NCBI GenBank assembly: GCA_905479655.1
Contig: CAJQNK010000131.1
Span: 1 to 51,235, forward strand
DNA length: 51,235 bases
Reading direction: 5' to 3'
Origin: an uncultured bacterium
Lineage (GTDB): Bacteria; Acidobacteriota; Thermoanaerobaculia; Multivoradales; JAHEKO01
The position numbers were made by a program, and so were the translations under genes. The notes under the pieces were generated by a model. It worked only from the letters and a program-made list of their open reading frames with translations, was not told where the DNA came from and ran no database searches. Positions 37,169-46,281 of this stretch are shown in pieces; position 1 is the stretch's first letter; every line of letters begins with the position of its first letter.

Positions 37169-40100
37169 TCCTCCCCCTTCGCGACGTCGCGTGCGCTCGG
37201 AAACGACTGGGCAGGTCCCGTCGTCGTCCTCGGCGCCGGCCCTTCGGGCGAGTCCCTGCGGTCATCGCCTTCTCCGAATCGCGAGTACACCGCCGGCAGC
37301 ACCACCAGCGTGAGGAGCGTTGCCGTCACCAGGCCACCTACGACGACCGTGGCCAACGGGCGCTGGACCTCCGCCCCGGGCGAGGTGGCGAGCGCCATCG
37401 GCAGAAAGCCGATGATGTCGGTCGAAGCCGTCATGAGCACCGCCCGCAAGCGTACCTGTGCTCCCTCGCGGGCCGCTTCGAGCAGCGACCGGCCAGAGCC
37501 CCGCTTCTCGCCGATCGTCTCTAGGAGCACGACCCCGTTGAGCACCGCGATGCCGAAGAGCGCGATGAAGCCGACGGCGGCCGAGATCGAGAAAGGGTAC
37601 CCGCGAATGCCGAGGGCGAAGAGGCCGCCCGAGAGTGCCAGGGGCACGTTGAGAAAGACGAGCGTGGCCAGCCGGCCGGAGCCGAAGGCGCTGTAGAGCA
37701 GGACGAAGATCACGAGCAGGACCATCGGCACCAGGAAGACGAGCCGACGCGACGCCTCCTGGAGGTTCTCGAACTGGCCTCCCCATGAGAGATGCCAACC
37801 GGGCGGGAGCTCGACGTTCTCGTCGACCGCGCGCCGGGCATCGGCGACGAACGAGGCCAGGTCCCTTCCTCGGACGTTCGCCTCGACGGCGATGCGGCGG
37901 GAGACACGCTGCCGGTTGATCTGAGCGGGGCCCTCGGTGACTTCGATCGTCGCCAGTTGATCGAGCGGGATCATCCTCGCTGGTCCTCCCGGCGTTGCCG
38001 GGGGTGCGGCCACCCGGAGGTCGGCCAGGGTCCTGGGATCGGAGCGCAGCCGCTCGGGGAAGCGGATCTGGATCGGGAAGCGCATGCCGTCCTCGAGAAC
38101 CGTTCCGACCTGGATCCCGCCGAGCGCTTCCAGCACACGGAACACCTCCGCGGTGGAGACGCCGACCCGTGCGATGGCCTCCCGGTCAATCCTCACCCGC
38201 AGCCGCGGGAGGCCCTGGACCTGCTCGGCCGCGACGTCGGCCGCGCCGGGCACGCTGCGGACGGCGCCCGCGATCTCCTCCGCTTTGTCGCGCAGGAGGT
38301 CGAGGTCCGAGCCGTAGAGATGGATCGCCACGTCGGATCGGACGCCGCCGATGAGCTCGGCGAAGCGCAGCTCGATCGGCTGGGTAAAGGCGAACTTCGC
38401 GCCCGGCACCTGCTCCTCCAGAGCGTCGTGCATCGCCTCGACGAGCCCCTCCTTCGACTCGAATCGCCACTGCTCCTTCGGGTGGAGCATCACGAAGGTG
38501 TCGCCGATCTCGACCCCCATCGGGTCGAGCGCCACCTCTGGCCGCCCGGTGCGAGAGACGATCGTCTCCACCTCGTCGGGGAACTCCTCCAGGATCACCT
38601 TCTCGGCCATCAGGCTGACCTCGTTCGAGGCCTCGAGCGAGATCGAGGGAAGCCGCTGGATGTGCAGGGCGATCGCCCCCTCGTCGAGGGTCGGGATGAA
38701 CTCCGCCCCCAGGAACGGCACGACGGCGAGACTCCCGACGAACACGGCGATCGCGGCGGCGAAGGTGAGTCGGCGGTGGGCGAGAGCCCGGTCGAGGATC
38801 GGCCGGTACAGGCGCCGGCACCACCGATAGAGAATCGGCTCCCGGAACCGGGCGCCGGGCAGAAGCCAGGTGGCGAGGACCGGGACCAGCGTCAGTGCGC
38901 AGACGAGAGAGGCCGCGAGCGCGAAGCCCACCGTCAGGGCCATCGGCCGGAACATCTTCCCCTCGATCCCGCGGAGAGCCAGGATCGGGCCGTAGACGAG
39001 GATGATGATCGAGACGCCGAAGACCACCGGGCGGGCCACCCGGTGAACGGCCGCTCGGACCTTCTCCAGGTCCGAAACGTCCGTTTCGTCGCGGCGTTCC
39101 CGGAGAGTCCGGACCACGCTGTCGACGACGACCACGGCCGCGTCGACGATGAGCCCGAAGTCGATCGCTCCCAGGCTCATGAGGTTGCCCGACACCCCCG
39201 CCCATCGCATCGCCGAGAACGCGACGAGCATCGACAACGGGATGACCGAAGCGACGAGGAGTCCTGCCCGCAGGCTGCCGATCAGAAGGAGAAGGACCAC
39301 GACCACGAGGAGCCCGCCTTCGGCGAGGTTGGTCGCGACGGTGCGCAGCGTCCGCCGGACGAGATCGGAGCGGTCGTAGTAGGTGTCGATCGTCACTCCA
39401 TCGGGCAGCGTCCAGTCGATCTCCGCGACCCGCGCGTCGACCCTCTCCGCCACGGCCCGGCTGTTCTCGCCCATCAGCATCAGGACGATGCCGGCGACCG
39501 CCTCCCGCTCCCCGTCTCGGGTCACGGCCCCCTGTCGCAAAAGGGGGGCCAGCTCGAGCTCCGCCACGTCCCGCAGGTAGACGGGAGTCCCGGTCTCCGT
39601 CGCCACCACGACTCTTCCGAGGTCCTCCAGGGAATGGATCAGTCCCTCCCCCCGGATGACGTACTGCTCGCCGCCGAAGGGGACGTACCCACCGCCGGCG
39701 TTGAGGTGATTGTCGCGGATCGCGAGCTCCACATCTCGGACGCCGAGACCGTGCGCGACCAGGCGCTCGGGGTCGAGCGTGGCCTGGAAGGTCTTCACCT
39801 CACCACCGAAAGCGTTGACCTCCACCACCCCGTGGACGGCGCGGAGCTGGGGGGAGACGATCCAGTCCAGGATGGACCGGAGCTCCATCAGGGACCAGCA
39901 CTCGTCCGTGTCGGGACCTCCCGGCGCACAGCGCGGCGTGCCCGCGACTTCGAAGTGGTAGATCTCGCCGAGGCCGGTGGTGACCGGCGCCAGCCCGGGC
40001 TCCCCGTAGCCGTCCGGAATCGACTCGCGGGCCTCGGCGAGGCGCTCCGAGACCTGCTGGCGGGCCCAGTAGATGTCCGTTCCCTCTTCGAAGACGACGG

Positions 40101-40380
40101 TCACCACGGAGAGGCCGAACTTCGTCAGCGAACGCACCTCGTCGAGCCGAGGCAGGCCGCTCATCGCGGTCTCGACCGGGAAGGTCACGAACTGCTCGAC
40201 CTCCTCGGGCGCGAGCTCGGGGCTGTCGGTGAGCACCTGGACCTGCACGGTCGTGATGTCGGGAACGGCGTCGATCGGGAGCCGAAGGGCCGAGTGGAGA
40301 CCCCAGGCGACGAGCAACGCCCAGAGACTGACGACGACCAGCCGATGGTCGAGGGAGAAGTCGATGAGTCGACGGATCAT
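37165..40380 (-). CDS. Heavy-metal RND efflux pump, CzcA/CusA family
   Basis: 1071 aa, full length for the HME-RND family. N-terminus MIRRLIDFSLDHRLVVVSLW and DAVPDITTVQVQVLTDSP are hallmark. TM4 carries DFGLIVDAAVVVVDSV (about residue 406 on); divalent-cation pumps have DFG-x3-D-x-A-V-V-x-V-E-N, while Cu/Ag pumps lack the first Asp, so Zn/Co/Cd/Ni-type specificity is favoured. The usual Glu-Asn at the end of this motif is Asp-Ser, an odd substitution. It exports metal from periplasm or cytoplasm across the envelope with the adaptor and channel encoded upstream. ATG 40380, 12 bases after the adaptor stop. Confidence 0.95.
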   Translation of the reverse strand: MIRRLIDFSLDHRLVVVSLWALLVAWGLHSALRLPIDAVPDITTVQVQVLTDSPELAPEEVEQFVTFPVETAMSGLPRLDEVRSLTKFGLSVVTVVFEEGTDIYWARQQVSERLAEARESIPDGYGEPGLAPVTTGLGEIYHFEVAGTPRCAPGGPDTDECWSLMELRSILDWIVSPQLRAVHGVVEVNAFGGEVKTFQATLDPERLVAHGLGVRDVELAIRDNHLNAGGGYVPFGGEQYVIRGEGLIHSLEDLGRVVVATETGTPVYLRDVAELELAPLLRQGAVTRDGEREAVAGIVLMLMGENSRAVAERVDARVAEIDWTLPDGVTIDTYYDRSDLVRRTLRTVATNLAEGGLLVVVVLLLLIGSLRAGLLVASVIPLSMLVAFSAMRWAGVSGNLMSLGAIDFGLIVDAAVVVVDSVVRTLRERRDETDVSDLEKVRAAVHRVARPVVFGVSIIILVYGPILALRGIEGKMFRPMALTVGFALAASLVCALTLVPVLATWLLPGARFREPILYRWCRRLYRPILDRALAHRRLTFAAAIAVFVGSLAVVPFLGAEFIPTLDEGAIALHIQRLPSISLEASNEVSLMAEKVILEEFPDEVETIVSRTGRPEVALDPMGVEIGDTFVMLHPKEQWRFESKEGLVEAMHDALEEQVPGAKFAFTQPIELRFAELIGGVRSDVAIHLYGSDLDLLRDKAEEIAGAVRSVPGAADVAAEQVQGLPRLRVRIDREAIARVGVSTAEVFRVLEALGGIQVGTVLEDGMRFPIQIRFPERLRSDPRTLADLRVAAPPATPGGPARMIPLDQLATIEVTEGPAQINRQRVSRRIAVEANVRGRDLASFVADARRAVDENVELPPGWHLSWGGQFENLQEASRRLVFLVPMVLLVIFVLLYSAFGSGRLATLVFLNVPLALSGGLFALGIRGYPFSISAAVGFIALFGIAVLNGVVLLETIGEKRGSGRSLLEAAREGAQVRLRAVLMTASTDIIGFLPMALATSPGAEVQRPLATVVVGGLVTATLLTLVVLPAVYSRFGEGDDRRDSPEGPAPRTTTGPAQSFPSARDVAKGEE

Positions 40381-40392
40381 GCTCGCTCTCCC

Positions 40393-41637
40393 TCAGTGAT
40401 GATGGCCGCCGAGCTCGTCGGCCGACGCCTGGGACCGCAGGAGGAACGAACCGTCGATCACGACCTCTTCGCCCTCCTGCAAGCCTCCGAGAATCTCGAC
40501 GAGCTCGTCTCCGGTGCGACCGAACTCCACTTCGCGCCTCTCGAAACGCCCGGGCGCCGTCTGAACGAAGACGATGGCCTCGTCGCCGTCGCGTTGCGCC
40601 GCCGTGCGCGGGACGGCGAGAACCGGGGCCTGCTCCTCGCCGGACACGAGGCCGACCCGGGCGAACATCCCCGGCTTGAGGCGGCGTTCCGGGTTGGAAA
40701 GGTCGACGCGGGCCCGGACCGTACGGCTCGTCGGATCGATCTCGTCGGCAACATAGGCGAGCCTTCCGGCCAACGTCTCGGCGGGCCAAGCATCGAGGCG
40801 GACCTCCACCTGGTCGCCGAGCCCGACGTGGGCGAGATCCCGCTCATAGAGGTCGATCCACAGCCACACCTCCGAGAGGTCGGCAACGGTGAACAGGGTG
40901 TCCTCCGGGGAGACCAGCTCGCCGATCGTCGCCTCGCGAGCCACGACCTTGCCGGCGAAGGGCGCCCGGACCGACACCAGGGACGACTCGGGATCGTCCC
41001 AGGAGAGGCCCTCGATCGCCCGGCTGGACAGGCCGAGCAGGCGGAGCATCTCCCGAGAGCCGGCGAGGTCGGCGGCGGCTTCGCGGGCCGCGGCCTCGGC
41101 CTCCAGGACCTCCTGCTCCGAGGAGATCCGATCCTCGGAGAGGGCCTGCTCGCGCTCGAAGCGGCGCTCCGCGACCTCGTGGCGCGCTCGGGCCCTCAGA
41201 AGGGCCGCCTGCGCCTCGCCCAGCTCCGTCGAGTCGAGCACGGCCAGCTCCTCGCCAGCAGAGACGCTGGCCCCCAGCAGACCGGGGACGCGCACCAGGC
41301 GGCCAGTCACCCGCGGGGCGACGTGCGCCAAGCGCTCTTCGTCGAACCCGACGGTTCCGGTGGTGGTCCTCCGGCCGGAGAAGGCGCGCCGGGCCACGGG
41401 CTCGACGCGAAGCCCGATCCTCTCGATCGCCTCGGGCCCGAGCTCGACGACCCCTTCGTCGCCGTGCTCGCCGTCGCCATGCTCGTCCCGTTCGTCCTCG
41501 TGGTGCTCGCCGTGCGCAGCGGCTTCGTCTTCCATGTGGCCCTCGTCAGGGTGGTCGGCACCTCCAGAGCAGCCCATCGCCAGCAGGGCGAGGAGGAGAC
41601 CGACGTTCGAGATCCGGATTCGAGTGGTTCGCGTCAT
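40393..41637 (-). CDS. Metal-efflux adaptor lipoprotein, CzcB-like, His-rich N-terminus
   Basis: 414 aa from ATG 41637, which overlaps the TolC-like gene stop. Signal with lipobox (LLLALLAMGCSGG). Residues about 29-62 are packed with His, Asp and Glu (DEGHMEDEAAAHGEHHEDE), and the C-terminus ends GGHHH: both are likely metal-binding. The core has lipoyl halves (VTGRLVRVPGLLGASVSAGEELAVLDS and APFAGKVVAREATIGELV), a hairpin with EREQALSEDRISSEQEVLEAE, and barrel domains. The domain order is that of CzcB/CusB. It joins the RND pump to the channel and may deliver metal. Confidence 0.94.
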   Translation of the reverse strand: MTRTTRIRISNVGLLLALLAMGCSGGADHPDEGHMEDEAAAHGEHHEDERDEHGDGEHGDEGVVELGPEAIERIGLRVEPVARRAFSGRRTTTGTVGFDEERLAHVAPRVTGRLVRVPGLLGASVSAGEELAVLDSTELGEAQAALLRARARHEVAERRFEREQALSEDRISSEQEVLEAEAAAREAAADLAGSREMLRLLGLSSRAIEGLSWDDPESSLVSVRAPFAGKVVAREATIGELVSPEDTLFTVADLSEVWLWIDLYERDLAHVGLGDQVEVRLDAWPAETLAGRLAYVADEIDPTSRTVRARVDLSNPERRLKPGMFARVGLVSGEEQAPVLAVPRTAAQRDGDEAIVFVQTAPGRFERREVEFGRTGDELVEILGGLQEGEEVVIDGSFLLRSQASADELGGHHH

Positions 41638-42908
41638 GGGTCGATCTCCTCGTGCATTGGGGTCCGCTCCAGGTCGAGGCCGGGCAACCATCCGCCGGTG
41701 GCCGTGGCGAGGTCCAGCGCAGCGATCCAGGTGTCCCGCTCCGCGGCCAGCGCCTGGCGGCGCCCCTCGACGATCTCGCGCCGGTAGAGCAGCAGCTCGG
41801 CCGAGCCGATCTTCCCTGCCTCGAAGGCGCGCTGGAGCAGGTCGAGACCTTCTTCGAGCGCCGACATCCCGAGTCCCTCTGCGGCTCGGAGCGCCGTCAG
41901 GGAGGTCACGAGGCGCCCGTGGGCAGCCACGACCTCGCGCTCGATCGCGAGTCGAGCGACCTCGACCTCACTTCGCGCCGCCACGATCTCTGCTTCCGCT
42001 TCAGCGATCCCGCCCTGGTTGCGGTCGAAGGGCGGAATCGGAATCCCGAAGGAGAGGCCGACGATGTCGTCGCCTTCCTCGCGTCCCGCTCGGGCGGCGA
42101 CCGTGAGGTCGGGCAGGCGGAGCGACCGGGCCAGTCGATGGCTGGCCGCGGCCGTCTCCGAACGGGCTTCGGCTGCAGCCAGGTCGCCCCGGCTCTCGAG
42201 CGCCCTCGCGACCACCTCGGCCCGAGGGGGCGGCTCGACCGGCTGGGGCAGGTCGCCGGACGCATCCACCAGGAGCGATCCGGTCGCGCCGACGGTCTCC
42301 GAGAGCCGGGCCCGAGCCTCCTGGCTTGCACCCTTCGCGAGAGCGACGGCCCGCTCGGCCCGGGCCGAGCCGGCCCGGGCGAGGGCCATGTCGATGGCGG
42401 TCGCAGAGCCGGCTTCGAGGCGGCGCTCGACCGTCGCCGCGTAGGACCGCGCCAGCTCCGCCTCCGCCTCTTCGATCTCCACGAGGTCACGCCAGTACGC
42501 GGCCTCGGCGAAGGCACGCGCGACGCCGCCCAGCACCTCGACCCGGGCCTGCCGAAGGGAAGAGCGGGCGGCCCTCACGGCAGCCTCGCCTGCCGCTCGA
42601 CGCTCGCCCCGCTGACCCGAGATCTCGAACCTTTGTGAGATGCGGATGCGCCGGTCGGTCGTCGTGCCTTCGGGGCCGCTCCGGTCGGCGAGCTCGGCTT
42701 CGAGGTCCGGGTTGTGGGGGTAGGTTCGGGCGGTGACGAGCCGGGCCTCGGCCAGGGCCACGTCCGCCTCGAGGCGGGACAGTCGCGGGCTTTCGCGGGC
42801 CGCCTCCAGCGCCTCGTCGTAGGTCATCTGCAAAGCCGTGTCGTCGGCCGACGCGAGAGCGCTCGCTCCCACGCAAACCAATGCCACGGCGAATCGTCTC
42901 GCCGTCAT
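41634..42908 (-). CDS. Outer-membrane efflux channel, CzcC-like
   Basis: 424 aa with a signal peptide (RRFAVALVCVGASALA). Two OEP-type repeats with the coiled-coil pattern (LEADVALAEARLVTARTYPHNPDLEAEL; AERAVALAKGASQEARARLSE; ALEEGLDLLQRAFEAGKIGSAELLLYRREIVEG) and the GIPIPPFDRNQGGIAEAEAE motif of CzcC/CusC-type channels. It is the first structural gene of the CBA operon (C, B, A in that order), each coupled by a 4-base overlap or a short gap, so expression is coordinated. Confidence 0.94.
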   Translation of the reverse strand: MTARRFAVALVCVGASALASADDTALQMTYDEALEAARESPRLSRLEADVALAEARLVTARTYPHNPDLEAELADRSGPEGTTTDRRIRISQRFEISGQRGERRAAGEAAVRAARSSLRQARVEVLGGVARAFAEAAYWRDLVEIEEAEAELARSYAATVERRLEAGSATAIDMALARAGSARAERAVALAKGASQEARARLSETVGATGSLLVDASGDLPQPVEPPPRAEVVARALESRGDLAAAEARSETAAASHRLARSLRLPDLTVAARAGREEGDDIVGLSFGIPIPPFDRNQGGIAEAEAEIVAARSEVEVARLAIEREVVAAHGRLVTSLTALRAAEGLGMSALEEGLDLLQRAFEAGKIGSAELLLYRREIVEGRRQALAAERDTWIAALDLATATGGWLPGLDLERTPMHEEIDP

Positions 42909-42988
42909 CTGCGCACCTCGTCGAGGATCCGCCGGGGCGGGTCACCGCCAGCCGGGCCGGATCCGGGTTCAGTCGATCGTTCTAGAGA

Positions 42989-43285
42989 TCAGGACGCGGG
43001 CGCGGATCTCGGAACGTGGAGGACGCCGCGCGGGAGGGGCTCGCGAGGCTTCGCGCCCTCTTCGGGCCCTAGCCGCCCGTCCATCGCGCCGCCGGCTCCG
43101 CGCTCGAGGTCACTCAACACCGTCTGGGGTGCGTGCGAGCAACACACACACAGAGCGCAGTCGAGGCCGCAGCAGTCGACCCCACCGTCGTCCTCGCAAT
43201 CGATCCCGGCTGCCACGAGTGACAATGCCAGACCGATCGTCGTGACGAGGAGGAGAACCAGAACGAGGGTGCGGTGCGACTTCAC
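42989..43285 (-). CDS. Small cysteine-rich exported protein preceding the czc-like operon
   Basis: 98 aa. Signal peptide or anchor SHRTLVLVLLLVTTIGLALSLV. The middle holds CEDDGGVDCCGLDCALCVCCSH, eight cysteines in about 20 residues, a probable metal or redox cluster. Short Cys-rich leader proteins of this type are commonly found before CzcCBA operons. It lies 80 bases before the channel gene on the same strand. A periplasmic metal-sensing or scavenging role is inferred. The C-terminal half is low complexity. Confidence 0.7.
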   Translation of the reverse strand: MKSHRTLVLVLLLVTTIGLALSLVAAGIDCEDDGGVDCCGLDCALCVCCSHAPQTVLSDLERGAGGAMDGRLGPEEGAKPREPLPRGVLHVPRSAPAS

Positions 43286-43812
43286 GAAAGCCGTTTATAG
43301 CACGGGGCACGGTTGGCGTATCAGCGACCGGCCGATGAGGGCGGCTTCGACACTTGACCAAATGGCGCTGCTTGCTTCCTCGGTCAACCTGTCGCGTTGA
43401 GCCGAGTTGGCCCCGATAGCGGCGCGGAGATGCGACGCACCCGGAGTCGCCGTTCGAGCGCCATTCTCCCGACGGAGGAGGATCACCCGAGAATGCCGCC
43501 GTTTTCGAATCTGGCGTAAGATACTGCTGACAACCGACTTGCGGCCAGACAGTGCCAGTCGGCATCGTTTGGTCCAGAAGCCCAAATCACTGACAGAAAA
43601 GAACTTGGAAGATGGTAGCCCATATGGCGCTGAGTTCGAACCCAGTATGGGATTCGAACCGCATTTACGCCTGGCTCCACGAAGTCGCAGATTTGAAGGC
43701 GATGGCGGCATGATCCGCCGACGTCGCTCGCCGAGCTGCGCGAGGTCATCGGCCGCCCGGCCGCCACGCGTCGTCCCGCTGGATCCGCTGGCAACAGCGG
43801 ACAGGAGGGTAG
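43286..43812. other. Non-coding stretch with tRNA-like and AT-richer sequence
   Basis: No convincing gene. Bases 43490-43680 are less GC-rich than the rest of the window and hold two TTCGAAC T-loop-like motifs (43634 and 43653). Longer frames here on either strand have no recognisable domain. Bases 43711-43790 contain a short open stretch (SLAELREVIGRPAATR) that could be a decayed gene. The left att-like repeat is within it. Confidence 0.6.
43574..43660. other. Left att-like repeat / decayed tRNA 3' end
   Basis: CCAGAAGCC...AATC...TGGTAGC (43574-43619) parallels 48067-48113, where the first and last blocks have almost the same spacing (39 versus 40 bases). On the minus strand the TGG is the CCA end of a tRNA-like sequence, followed by a T-arm-like GGTTCGAATCCC (43649-43660), separated by an 18-base insertion with another TTCGAAC. 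This looks like a degraded partial copy of a tRNA 3' end plus flank, as left by integrative elements. Confidence 0.45.
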
Positions 43813-44303
43813 ATGTCCGCAAGATCCAAGTCCGGTCGCACCGGGCGAAGGGCCCGAGCGTCACAGTTTCATTCAACGAGTGTTGAGAAGAAGCCCCGTC
43901 GGCTGAGCAGCCTGATCTCTCAGGCTCTCTCCTTCGACGACGCGGACGCCTACGCCGCCGGCGAGGTCGGATTCATGGCTCGGGCACTCGTTCAAGCGAC
44001 GCTGCCACACAGCGATCCGAGAACCAACGAGTTCGTGCGGCACAACGGCCACTACTCGCTCTCGATCCTCGCCCCGAAAGACGTCGGTCTGCCGTACGGG
44101 CGCTACCCGCGACTCGTCCTCGCCTACCTCAACACCGAAGCGGTCAAGCGAAGGACGCGGCACATCGAGCTCGACCATCACTTCTCGCACTTCTGCGCGG
44201 CGCTTGGAATCCCGCCGACCACCGGGCCTCGAGGCTCGCTGCCGCAGCTCCGAGAGCAAATGCAGCGGCTTTTCGCCTCCACCTTCCAGTGCGTCTTCCA
44301 TTC
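43813..44303 (+). pseudogene. repA: repA, C-terminally truncated plasmid replication initiator
   Basis: The frame opens at ATG 43813, but similarity to the 34465 copy starts at base 43876 (TSVEKKPRRLSSLISQALSF). It continues EVGFMARALVQATLPHSDPR, FVRHNGHYSLSILAPKDVGL, PYGRYPRLVLAYLNTEAVKR and LREQMQRLFASTFQCVFH, all typical of RepA_C-family initiators of broad-host-range-like plasmids. At 44303 the similarity stops and the frame runs into the tail of the opposite-strand 188-aa gene. The missing half (as at 27323) means it cannot initiate replication. The window's other copy stops its homology at the same codon, which suggests an ancient shared breakpoint. Confidence 0.8.
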
Positions 44304-44311
44304 CAGAGGAG

Positions 44312-44878
44312 CTACCTGCGCTTCTTCTTGCTTCGCCGGCTTTTGCCCGGAGATCCCTGCCGACGGCCGCCTCCTGGTCCGTGGCCGCCCGGCGAGACTG
44401 GCTCGGTCCCCGCGGGATCACCCGAAGCGACCGGCTCCGAGCCGATTGTGAGTTGCTCGGTTTCGCAAACCACCTCGGCATCCGAGCTGTCGCCGTGGAT
44501 TACCTCGTGGACGACACGTTCGGTCACCTCCGAGAGATAGCTGCGAAGAGTCTCCGAGATCTGCGTGAACTCCGGCCACAGAGTCTCGTCCACGAACCGT
44601 TTCGGCAGTCTGGCCATGACGGTCGTGTATCGCTGCCCACGGTAGCGATACGGGCGAATCTCGTAGCGGCGAAGGAGAGCGACGAAGACCTTCCGCGACC
44701 ACATGTCGGCCATCGAGAACCGATACTCGGTGGCTGGCTCCTCCCTCTCCCAGCTCCTCAACCGCTCCAGGATCCTGCGGCGGGCGTGCTCCGCCGCATC
44801 GCGCTCGCCCTCGGTGGCCGCTCCGGCAAATAGCGCCTCGACCCGTCGGAGCTTCTCGATGAGCCTGGCCTCGTCCAT
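44312..44878 (-). CDS. 188-aa protein, DUF2786-like start, last gene of AbiE operon
   Basis: ATG 44878 directly follows the TGA of the 63-aa gene (TGAATGG), so it ends a five-gene coupled operon. N-terminus MDEARLIEKLRRVEALFAGA with ERDAAEHARRRILERL resembles the helical start of DUF2786 proteins. The middle EYRFSMADMWSRKVFVALLR and YEIRPYRYRGQRYTTVMARL is strongly patterned and probably a conserved domain, followed by a helical section (LWPEFTQISETLRSYLSEVTERVVHEVIHGD). The C-terminal 45 residues are basic and low complexity, ending SKKKRR, suggesting nucleic-acid binding. Function unknown. Its 3' end is 9 bases from the repA breakpoint. Confidence 0.75.
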   Translation of the reverse strand: MDEARLIEKLRRVEALFAGAATEGERDAAEHARRRILERLRSWEREEPATEYRFSMADMWSRKVFVALLRRYEIRPYRYRGQRYTTVMARLPKRFVDETLWPEFTQISETLRSYLSEVTERVVHEVIHGDSSDAEVVCETEQLTIGSEPVASGDPAGTEPVSPGGHGPGGGRRQGSPGKSRRSKKKRR

Positions 44879-45070
44879 TCAGCTCACCCCGAGACGGAGC
44901 GGAGCGTCCGCCTGACCCTCGCAAACGCACCTTCTCAGACCGACATCCGCTCGCTCTTTGAGGTTGGCAACCACGGCGGTGATCGGAACTCGGTTGCCCG
45001 AAATGCCGATCACGTCGTCGAAGACGTCTCCCGAAGGCCCGGCCACGTGGAGGAGCGCGCGGTGGATCAT
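44879..45070 (-). CDS. 63-aa protein of unknown function in AbiE operon
   Basis: MIHRALLHVAGPSGDVFDDV, IGISGNRVPITAVVANLKER, then ADVGLRRCVCEGQADAPLRLGVS. Its ATG overlaps the stop of the 404-aa gene (ATGA) and its TGA is followed at once by the ATG of the 188-aa gene, so the position argues for a real gene despite the length. It has two nearby cysteines (CVC). Not recognised. Confidence 0.6.
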   Translation of the reverse strand: MIHRALLHVAGPSGDVFDDVIGISGNRVPITAVVANLKERADVGLRRCVCEGQADAPLRLGVS

Positions 45071-46281
45071 GGAGTTCCCAGGCTCCGGCCGAGTATTTGC
45101 GCAACGAAGCCGCCTTGGGACTCCCCAACCAGCTTCCGAATGCGATGGAGGACAGCTTCGCCTTTGTCCAGCTCCGTCGCGGCGGCCACCGTCGCGTCGT
45201 ATGCCGCCCAGACGTCGGCTGACGTGATCTCGTAACCGTACCCCTCGACGAGCCAGTGAAGGGCCAGCAGGCCCGCTTCGACTGCAAACCGTGGATTCTC
45301 CGTCGCGAAGTCGCGGGCCGCTCGGGTTAGAGTCCTCGGGTCGCACGGCGAGCGTCGCGCCAGGTCCAACGCTTGATCGAAGAGTCCGACGCTCTTCGCC
45401 GCCGCGAACCACTTTCCCTCCTCACCAGGCGTCGTCTCCACGAGATCCCCGAGGATGGTCTCGGGAGCCTTCGAGGGATAGCGCTTCGCCACGGCGCGGA
45501 AGGTCGCGAGGTACGTGCCTGCCCGATTCGCGGCGAGACCGTAGCGCCGATACGCTTCCTCGACCATTCCCGAGGAGAGGAAGATCTCCTCTCCCAGCCT
45601 GTCGATCTCGAGGTCGCTGGACCAGGGCCCCCGGCTCGCCTCCGCCAGTCGAATGGCGTCGGTCTTGCGGCCTTGCGCGGCGAGCGCCCGAACGGCCCAG
45701 ATCCTGTAGGACCAGAAGACGTGATCGCCCCCGGCGATCTCGACCAACTCTTCGTAGCGCTCAGCCGAATAGAGAGCACTCAGGCAGGCCGACGTGCCGG
45801 AGAAGAACTCTCCCGGCTTCCGGTCCGGCGCGAGGACGCGCCGGGTGATCGAGAGCAGCCCGTCAGCCTGCTCGGAGGCAATCTCCCGAGAGGCGCAGAG
45901 ATCGCCCCAGCGGTCGCCGAGACGTTCGATATACGGGATCCGATCGTCCTGAAGCGCATCGAACAGCCGCTCCATCCACGCGCGACGTCGACCCTCGTCG
46001 ACCGATGCCTCCGAGATGATCGGCACGAGTTGATCGATTGCCCGGTTGACCGCGGTGCCGATGGCACCAGAGGAGCTGTCGACCTGCTCGAGGGCGGGCG
46101 AGACACGCTCCAGAAAGCCGATCGCGCCCTCGGCAGCGAGGACCGGGTCCTTCCGCCGGACCTTCCTGATCTCCGAGACCGCCTCTTTGACCCGTTGGAT
46201 CGCCGGCTGGGACCTCCAGCCGAAAGAGCGGCGACGGAATCGAGCCTTGAAGACCCACTTGTGCTTATCAGCCGGCGCCAT
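45067..46281 (-). CDS. 404-aa helical-repeat protein in AbiE operon
   Basis: ATG 46281 is chosen because it overlaps the AbiEii 3' end by 14 bases and has GGGAGGGGG just upstream; a frame extending to 46629 lies inside abiEii. The protein is almost entirely alpha-helical with TPR-like spacing (ALYSAERYEELVEIAGG, IWAVRALAAQGRKTDAIRLAE, GMVEEAYRRYGLAANRAG, ALDLARRSPCDPRTLTRAAR). A basic N-terminus (KWVFKARFRRRSFGWRSQP) precedes it. No enzymatic motif. Proteins of this kind act as scaffolds; here it could modulate the nucleotidyltransferase toxin or bring it to a target, which is inferred from operon position only. Confidence 0.75.
   Translation of the reverse strand: MAPADKHKWVFKARFRRRSFGWRSQPAIQRVKEAVSEIRKVRRKDPVLAAEGAIGFLERVSPALEQVDSSSGAIGTAVNRAIDQLVPIISEASVDEGRRRAWMERLFDALQDDRIPYIERLGDRWGDLCASREIASEQADGLLSITRRVLAPDRKPGEFFSGTSACLSALYSAERYEELVEIAGGDHVFWSYRIWAVRALAAQGRKTDAIRLAEASRGPWSSDLEIDRLGEEIFLSSGMVEEAYRRYGLAANRAGTYLATFRAVAKRYPSKAPETILGDLVETTPGEEGKWFAAAKSVGLFDQALDLARRSPCDPRTLTRAARDFATENPRFAVEAGLLALHWLVEGYGYEITSADVWAAYDATVAAATELDKGEAVLHRIRKLVGESQGGFVAQILGRSLGTP

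Noticed and set aside
37792..41787. A 1331-codon open frame on the plus strand
   Set aside because: It lies antisense to the CzcCBA-type genes, has no domain, and is a GC-rich third-position shadow.
43295..43886. Open frames of 160-190 codons on both strands
   Set aside because: No domain, unusual composition, and they run through tRNA-like sequence.
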